A stretch of DNA of 64,000 bases from Unio delphinus (taxonomy: Eukaryota; Mollusca; Bivalvia; Unionida; Unionidae): contig JAQISU010000115.1 of assembly GCA_029339505.1 (NCBI GenBank), positions 9,685,001-9,749,000 of the forward strand. The letters are read 5' to 3'. The position numbers were made by a program, and so were the translations under genes. The number at the start of each line of letters is the position of its first letter. Positions within the stretch are counted from its first letter, which is position 1. The notes beneath the pieces are model-generated. The model saw only the letters and a list, made by a program, of their open reading frames with translations, did no database searches and was not told where the DNA came from. Below are positions 58,492-64,000 of this stretch, one piece after another.

Positions 58492-58997
58492 TGTAAGCTG
58501 ACGGGTTTGTCATAGTCTCGCAGGAGTTGTGGGTTCGAAAGCCACTATAAACTTCATAATATTTCTCTCGTAATCATTTTCCTTAGGTCCGTGCAAGGAA
58601 TATACGTGACATATTCTTATTATAGCAATTATAAAGTTAATTTAATTTAAATCCTAACTACGCCAGTACCAAGGTATACGATGTATGAAATATCTAATTA
58701 CGGAGACGGGTTTGCACGTGATCAAATGCACATTTAAAACCGATCTTCAAGCAACTATTCTTGTAGTTGTTTGTTGGTCTGGAACGAAAGCATTTTTTTC
58801 ACCTGTAAGCTGACGGGGTTGTCATAGTCTCGCAGGAGTTGTGGGTTCGAAAGCAACTATAAACTTCATAATATTTCTCTCGTAATAATTCTCCTTAGGT
58901 CCGTGCAAAGAATATACGTGACATATTCTTAATATAGCAATTATAAAGCTAATTTAATTTAAATCCAACCCTATAAAAATTTTGATAAAGGAATTCT
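58489..58997 (+). repeat. Inverted tRNA-like units flanking PLE-D
   Basis: Reverse complement of 53106-53606: two B-box units (GTGGGTTCGAAAGCC near 58528-58542, and a diverged one near 58840-58855) and the same spacer. Homology to the left arm stops at about GATAAAGGAATT (58997), the outer edge of the palindrome. Confidence 0.75.
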
Positions 58998-59150
58998 TTT
59001 TCTTTTCAATATTTGTAATGGCACGGAATTTCATAACCAGGAAGAAATTTTGACGTCACCTTATTACGGCGAATTATGGATCAGTTTGACATGGACATCT
59101 GTATTAATAATTTGAACCTCAATTTACAACATCCCACCTCCTACCCCTAG
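58998..59150. other. Host DNA right of the palindrome
   Basis: Unique AT-rich sequence with no gene or repeat recognised. Confidence 0.5.
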
Positions 59151-59869
59151 AACAATGCACAATATTACAAATATCGAGACGCTGGCTGTTGACCAAGAGC
59201 TATCGATCAGTGCATGCTGCATATAAAGATCGAATCAAACAATTATTCTACACTGTAACTGATTGGCAGTCTTGAAAACTACTAGACTTTTTTTCGGGAG
59301 TGTTGTCATTTTCAGTAAATAAATGGAGAAGAATAAGTTTTTTGTGGTAGTATATTATTTCCACTTTTCTAAACCAACATAAATGTGAGTTATAAATGTC
59401 CTTTTAAATATTAGGAATTAATCACAGCTTTTTTCCCCAAACAAATAAAAGCGTGCACAATCCAGAGACAGCCCATACATATTTCAGACTTGAATTCTTT
59501 CGAGGAGTTTGCTTGTCTTAAGTTGAAGATACTCTGAATTTCTCAGTTAACCACCAGGAGGACTTGAACCATGAAAACTAAAATGCGATTTATATTAGTT
59601 AGGGATGGAAGTCTTGAAAGAAACTGTGTAGTTTGCTCAAATTTTATTTTAGTGTACCGTTAAACACGTTTGTTTTAAACATATTTTATTGTCATTTAAT
59701 TTAGAATATCGCATTCGACACGAGTTGTCTAACTCATCTCGATTTTTCCCGAAAGATACAAAATAGTCTAAAGATCTCATTATTTTAACAAAGATTCGAA
59801 AGTACCTGAAATAACAAAGTCAAACGTTTAAATTTGTTAAAATAGATATAACATTTCAAAGGACAAACA

Positions 59870-59901
<32 letters not shown>

Positions 59902-59935
59902 AGTGTGAGAGAGAGAGAGAGAGAGAGTGCACTGG
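59151..59935 (+). repeat. Duplicated 750-bp module, first member
   Basis: Direct repeat of 62351-63100 (about 90% by eye). It holds TATAAAG (59222-59228) after GTGCATGCTGC, a short frame MEKNKFFVVVYYF from 59323, a 30-codon ORF at 59571-59663, and a (GT)n(GA)n microsatellite at its end (59870-59930). The TATA-then-short-hydrophobic-frame layout resembles the secreted-peptide gene at 21174, but no donor site is convincing. Confidence 0.7.
59571..59663 (+). other. Conserved 30-codon ORF, first member
   Basis: MKTKMRFILVRDG begins a 30-residue frame with a CVVC motif. The second member (62775-62867) keeps the frame, start and stop, with several silent changes. Could be a small peptide exon or chance; no further support. 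Confidence 0.25.
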
Positions 59936-60599
59936 TTAAGTCATTATTGTATATTCTGTTTATTTTTTTTAATCGTTACTATTAAAAGATATAATTGTAA
60001 GCACTAGAAATATTTAGTTCCGAGTATATATTTATGAACATTTAGAAATATTACATAGTTTGGTTCTTTATTTATATCGATGTCATTGTCAATTATAAAT
60101 CCTTACTTAGACTACTAGCGAAAGAACTGTTATCTTTGGGTATTTAATAAAGAGTAATTGACAAACAAAGTGTTCGACATCTTCAATATCATAATCACAT
60201 GCACACATGGAAGAGTTAACTGATTTCACAAACTAAAGGTCTGATCTCAGGGTACTACCTGCGTCTGTAGGTTTAGTATGTAGGATATTTGAGCGTCACA
60301 GTGTGATTACTATTAGTTCAATTAGTGAAACGATTCTAAAAAAAATATTTTTGGGAGGATTTCGGATATCGTCACGGAGAGTGTTCTAAAGACAAATCGT
60401 ATATGGGTAAAAGGTCGTAGGAAATGAAAAGTCTGGTAGAGGTTGGTGTAATACTTTGTGAGTAACGTAGACAATAATTAAATGAGTCATATCTTTTCTG
60501 CGGAAGTAGGTCGATTAAATAGTTACGGACTTGAGTATTTATAATCGAATACATTATGCAGAATCTCTTCTTGTTCCTTCGTTTTCCAAACCAAACAAT
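59936..60599. other. Host non-coding DNA
   Basis: AT-rich sequence without recognisable gene or repeat. A 60-codon minus-strand frame at 60372-60554 has no support. Confidence 0.5.
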
Positions 60600-60869
60600 G
60601 TGGGCATAAAGAGACTATCTAGAAGAATTCTTGGGTATAGATCTGTAACGATCCGTGCAGCTTCCATCTGATTTCTTTCTTTCTAATATTTCCGAACTTT
60701 CAATACAGCAATTATCCCAGATTCCATAGGCATATTCTAAGGTTGGACCTATGAATAGTGTATATAATGTAGCGGAATCAGCAAATAGTCTGTAATTAGA
60801 CGACAGTGTTTTGTCTTCTTTCTTATAAATTGGCATGTCATGCTCTAGCTTCCACTGTTTTGGGATCAC
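60600..60869 (-). pseudogene. Non-LTR retrotransposon (LINE) RT remnant
   Basis: On the minus strand IPKQWKLEHDMPIYKKEDK and TLSSNYR are the conserved start of LINE reverse transcriptase (WK.a.v.PIyKKgdk..~.NYRP). They are joined by an internal deletion to LFADSATLY (a decayed FADD region) and TLEYAYGIWDNC (RT C-terminal region). It is an ancient, collapsed Jockey/CR1/RTE-type fragment. Confidence 0.75.
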
Positions 60870-61196
60870 GTCTGCTTCGAGTGATTTAGTTTTAGAAAAA
60901 TTAATGGTTTATAACTTATTTGATCGGTTTCATCGGTTTTGTTTAGGTCAAGACTAATTATTACATCTATAATTTCTTATTTATGTATAATGATGCCAAA
61001 AATAAAAGTTTGATTTCTAACTTCAAAATGTGATATATCTTATCATAATTTCTTTAACTACACGTTAAAGAGAAAAAAATACGAATTCAGCAGCTAGCAC
61101 TTTTCCTGCAAACTTAGAGGATCGGTTCGTACGTTCCAGTGGATGTATTAGGTTCAATGTCTTTGTAGCGTATACTTATTATCTCATTATATTCCA
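60870..61196. other. Host non-coding DNA
   Basis: AT-rich; nothing recognised. Confidence 0.5.
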
Positions 61197-61302
61197 ATAA
61201 AGTCGAGGATTTGATTCGCTGCAGGATTTGAACCCGCATCGACTCGGTTGCAGATCTGAGACGCTAAAAACTGACCTAACCACGAGGTGGCTCCTCGTGA
61301 CA
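61197..61302 (-). repeat. tRNA-derived SINE
   Basis: On the minus strand GAGCCACCTCGTGGTTAGG begins a tRNA-like head with an A box (TGGTTAGGTCAG) and a B box (CGGGTTCAAATCC) 40-50 bp apart, followed by CTGCAGCGAATC. The head is longer than a tRNA and does not fold into a clean cloverleaf as read, so SINE is preferred over a tRNA gene. Confidence 0.7.
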
Positions 61303-62350
61303 TTATTATACTCACATTATATTTACCAATATTACACATGTTTAATAACACCAAACTACGGCATGACGACATATAATTTGATGGTGTAATGACAAATGCA
61401 CCCGAATGTATTTAAAGTCAATTATGTAACCTATTTTTGGTATTTTTTTTATTGAAGATCATTTTTGTCATGTGATACACATAACATAATTTTACATTTA
61501 AGATTATGTAAAATTAAATTTATGAAATATGTTGAATAGTTTCCATCTTTTGCGAATCTCGTGAAAGATCCAACATTGTTCTTCATATAATGTTTTATGT
61601 CATTATAATCCTTTATTGAGTTCCACTTTAATAACGAAAGAAACAACTTAGTTTTTCCGAGGCCTAAAATATGTGTGCCAATTTGAAATTTATTTTATCT
61701 ATACCACATTAGTGGGACTGAAATGAAGGCAACTTACAAGTTACATGACCCCTAAATCACCTTTCGGGACTAATACTTGCGGGGAAACGTCTCTATCTCC
61801 TCGGTGGGTAACTATGACAACAGTAATTTCATTACCTCTTTTTCAGTATGGAGATTGTAGATAACACTGAAACAACTGTCCTATAGGCCTGTTCTATATA
61901 TCAGCAGCTTAAACCTTGTAGAATTATAGCAAGAGAAAAGCAAGTAATCCCTTCTGTAAAATGCACAAGCTGGCACGTTTACATTTTAAACTAGTTTCTA
62001 TTTCACTCGTTTATAAATAATTACAAATACGTGAGTAGTAACCTAAAATATATAAATTCTTAAGACCAAGATTTAAATTTCATTTTTAGAGTATCGTGGT
62101 TTTATGCTTACTTTCCAGATAGATTTTTTTTATTAAAGAAAATATGAAATGAAGAAAATTAATGTTTGTAAAACCAAAATCTTATCATTTTGAAAACCAT
62201 GCTTAAAACCATGCGCAGAAAGATCTGAAAATTACATATACACGGAATATAATGCGGTTCGAAAATAATAAAATAATAAAATAGTATTGCTGAAGTTAGA
62301 TTTTAAAACAGGTATTGTGGAATCTATGTAATTATTTCGCTTGCGTCAAA
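61303..62350. other. Host non-coding DNA
   Basis: AT-rich; no ORF, repeat or RNA gene recognised. Confidence 0.5.
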
Positions 62351-63059
62351 AAAAATGCACATTATTACAAATATCGAGACGCTGGCTGTTGACCAAGAGC
62401 TGATGATCAGTGCATGCTGCATATAAAAACCGAATGAAACAATTATTCTACACTGTAACTGATTGGCAGTCTTTAAAACTACTAGACCTATTCTCGGAGT
62501 GTTGTCCTTTTCATGTTAAGTAAATAAATGGAGAATAATAAGGTTTTTGTGGTAGTATATTATTTCCACATTTCTAAACCTACATAAATGTGAGTTATAA
62601 ATGACTTTTACATATTAGGAATTAATCACATCTTTTTTCTCCAAACAAATAAAAGCGTGTGCAATCCAGAGACTGCCCAAACAAATTTCATTCTTTAATT
62701 CTTTCGAGGAGTTTGCTTGTCTTAAGTTGAAGATATTCTGAATTTCTCAGTTAACCACCAGGAGGACTTGAACCATGAAAACTAAAATGGGACTAATATT
62801 AGTTAGGGATGGAAGGCTTGAAAGAAACTGTGTTGTTTGCTCAAATTTTATTTTAGTATACCGTTAAACACATATTTTATTGTCATTTAATTTAGAATAT
62901 CGCACATTCGACACGAGTTGTCTAAGTCATCACGATTTTTCCCGAAAGATACAAAATAGTCTAAAGATTTCATTATTTTAACAAAGATGCGATTTTACCT
63001 GAAATAACAAGGTCAAACGTTTAAATTTGTTAAAATAGATATAACATTTCAAAGGACAA

Positions 63060-63100
<41 letters not shown>
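62351..63100 (+). repeat. Duplicated 750-bp module, second member
   Basis: Counterpart of 59151-59935 with TATAAAA at 62422-62428, frame MENNKVFVVVYYF, and the conserved 30-codon ORF at 62775-62867. It ends in a longer (GT)n(GA)n array (63062-63149). Confidence 0.7.

Positions 63101-63149
<49 letters not shown>
63062..63149 (+). repeat. GT/GA compound microsatellite
   Basis: About 14 GT units followed by about 29 GA units; the first member (59870-59930) is much shorter. Confidence 0.95.
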
Positions 63150-63152
<3 letters not shown>

Positions 63153-63865
63153 ATTTGTGTAAGTATATCAAACATTTCAGTCACCAGATATTTTTTATTT
63201 TAAACAGAACAAATTGACAACTTCAGAGGTATCACTTCTGTGCTGCTCCTTTTGCAATTGCTATAACCAACCTTGTCTGGTAAATCAACCCCCACCCCCA
63301 CCCCCACCCCAAAAAAAAAATTAAAAAAAATAAGTAGATCAATAAATCTGCTGACACTGATGCACTATTTGTACGGTCTGATGCTACCAATTCATAAAAG
63401 GGATCAAATGTTGCAGAAGAATCTGTTTGCAACACATTGCTGTACATTTCATACATCTAACGGTGTTACTTTTGTTGAATGAATACTTATATTAGCATGG
63501 GTTTTCGAGGTATTCTAGTTTAACGCACTGTACTGGGGAACAAACTGGAAGTAGGAAATAGTAACAATCAAATTTGGACAAGTTGCCAAATATGGAGACA
63601 TGAAAAGGGGAGGGCATGCAAAATGTGTGGGCAGCATGCTGCATCTATGTGTATATATAGCTTGTATGCTACATATTTAGTTTAGTTTTATGTAATGAAA
63701 TGGAAAGTACGTTAGACATAGTTGCGACATACTTGTCAGATCCCGGGTGCTTGTGTGTATTCGGATGAATCTGAAGTACTTTGTGTCACATGTTTTTTAA
63801 TCCATTAGTTTAATTAGATAATATTATTCGAGGGGGATGTGTCATAATGATATATACTTTCAGAA
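63150..63865. other. Host non-coding DNA
   Basis: A CCACCCC/poly-A low-complexity tract at 63288-63331, otherwise nothing recognised. Confidence 0.5.
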
Positions 63866-64000
63866 CCAGTGGCGTAGCAAGAATATTTGGCGTCCAGGGA
63901 AAAACACCCAAATTTGCGGCGCCCAGGGTAAAACACCCACATGTGCGCCCCCGGCTGCCCTTGTTGCGCAGTTATGTTGATACTTTGGGCCGATTTGGGC
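63866..64000 (+). repeat. Dispersed-repeat end with duplicated GGCGCCCAGGG motif
   Basis: AGTGGCGTAGCAAGAATATT followed by two near-copies of TTGGCG(T/C)CCAGGG(A/T)AAAACACC. The GTGGCGTAGC opening is common at the ends of interspersed repeats in many animals. Cut by the window edge. Confidence 0.5.

Noticed and set aside
58489..58660. Hammerhead ribozyme in the PLE-flanking repeat
   Set aside because: GTC and CGAAA words are present, but I could not place the conserved CTGATGA core with its three stems.
61197..61302. Functional tRNA gene
   Set aside because: A and B boxes are present, but the spacing and arms do not give a clean cloverleaf as read. A tRNA-derived SINE fits better.

Overview
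This is an AT-rich animal nuclear window. The telomeric motif is TTAGGG, there are long ATT, ATCT and TA microsatellites and tRNA-derived SINE sequence, one intron-donor-bearing secretory exon is visible, and the transposons are typical of aquatic invertebrates. The species cannot be named from the sequence. No rRNA, CRISPR or bacterial operon is present.

Layout. Positions 1-53607 are two head-to-tail copies (A, about 1-26759; B, about 26760-53607) of one 26.8 kb unit, by eye roughly 98-99% identical, with private indels and stops in each. A third, partial copy (C) starts at 53608. Each unit contains: (i) a short (TTAGGG)n block; (ii) a Penelope-like retroelement (PLE) on the minus strand, with reverse transcriptase and C-terminal GIY-YIG nuclease, whose 3' end abuts the telomeric repeats; (iii) a truncated family-B DNA polymerase gene; (iv) a block of decayed Polinton/Maverick (adintovirus-like) genes: zinc protein, HNH nuclease, unknown proteins, pVI-like protein, hexon-like major capsid, pX-like core protein, adenain-like protease, fibre-like protein, hydrophobic protein and penton-like protein; (v) long inverted repeats; (vi) about 10.7 kb of host DNA with exon 1 of a secreted-peptide gene and a decayed paralogue. 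I infer that the inverted repeats at 25016-25798 and 40339-41112 are the termini of one Polinton of about 16 kb. Integrase, packaging ATPase and the C-terminal part of the polymerase are missing.

In copy C the viral block is absent. The minus-strand PLE instead runs on to a nearly full 5' end carrying an upstream SR-rich SGNH-hydrolase ORF, then meets a second, plus-strand PLE (D) head to head at about 56620. Beyond D come inverted telomeric repeats and inverted tRNA-like units, so 53.1-59.0 kb is one large imperfect palindrome with (TTAGGG)n-PLE | PLE-(CCCTAA)n geometry. The rest, 59.0-64.0 kb, is host DNA with a duplicated 750-bp module, a LINE remnant, a tRNA-SINE and microsatellites.

How it fits together. 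The PLE arrangement matches the model in which PLE RNA ending in CCCTAA repeats primes on a telomeric G-rich 3' overhang. The window therefore looks like an old, healed and re-fused chromosome end joined to a dead Polinton and later duplicated in tandem. The viral block keeps two regulatory signatures: a TATATAATG motif at gene starts and short perfect hairpins at gene ends.
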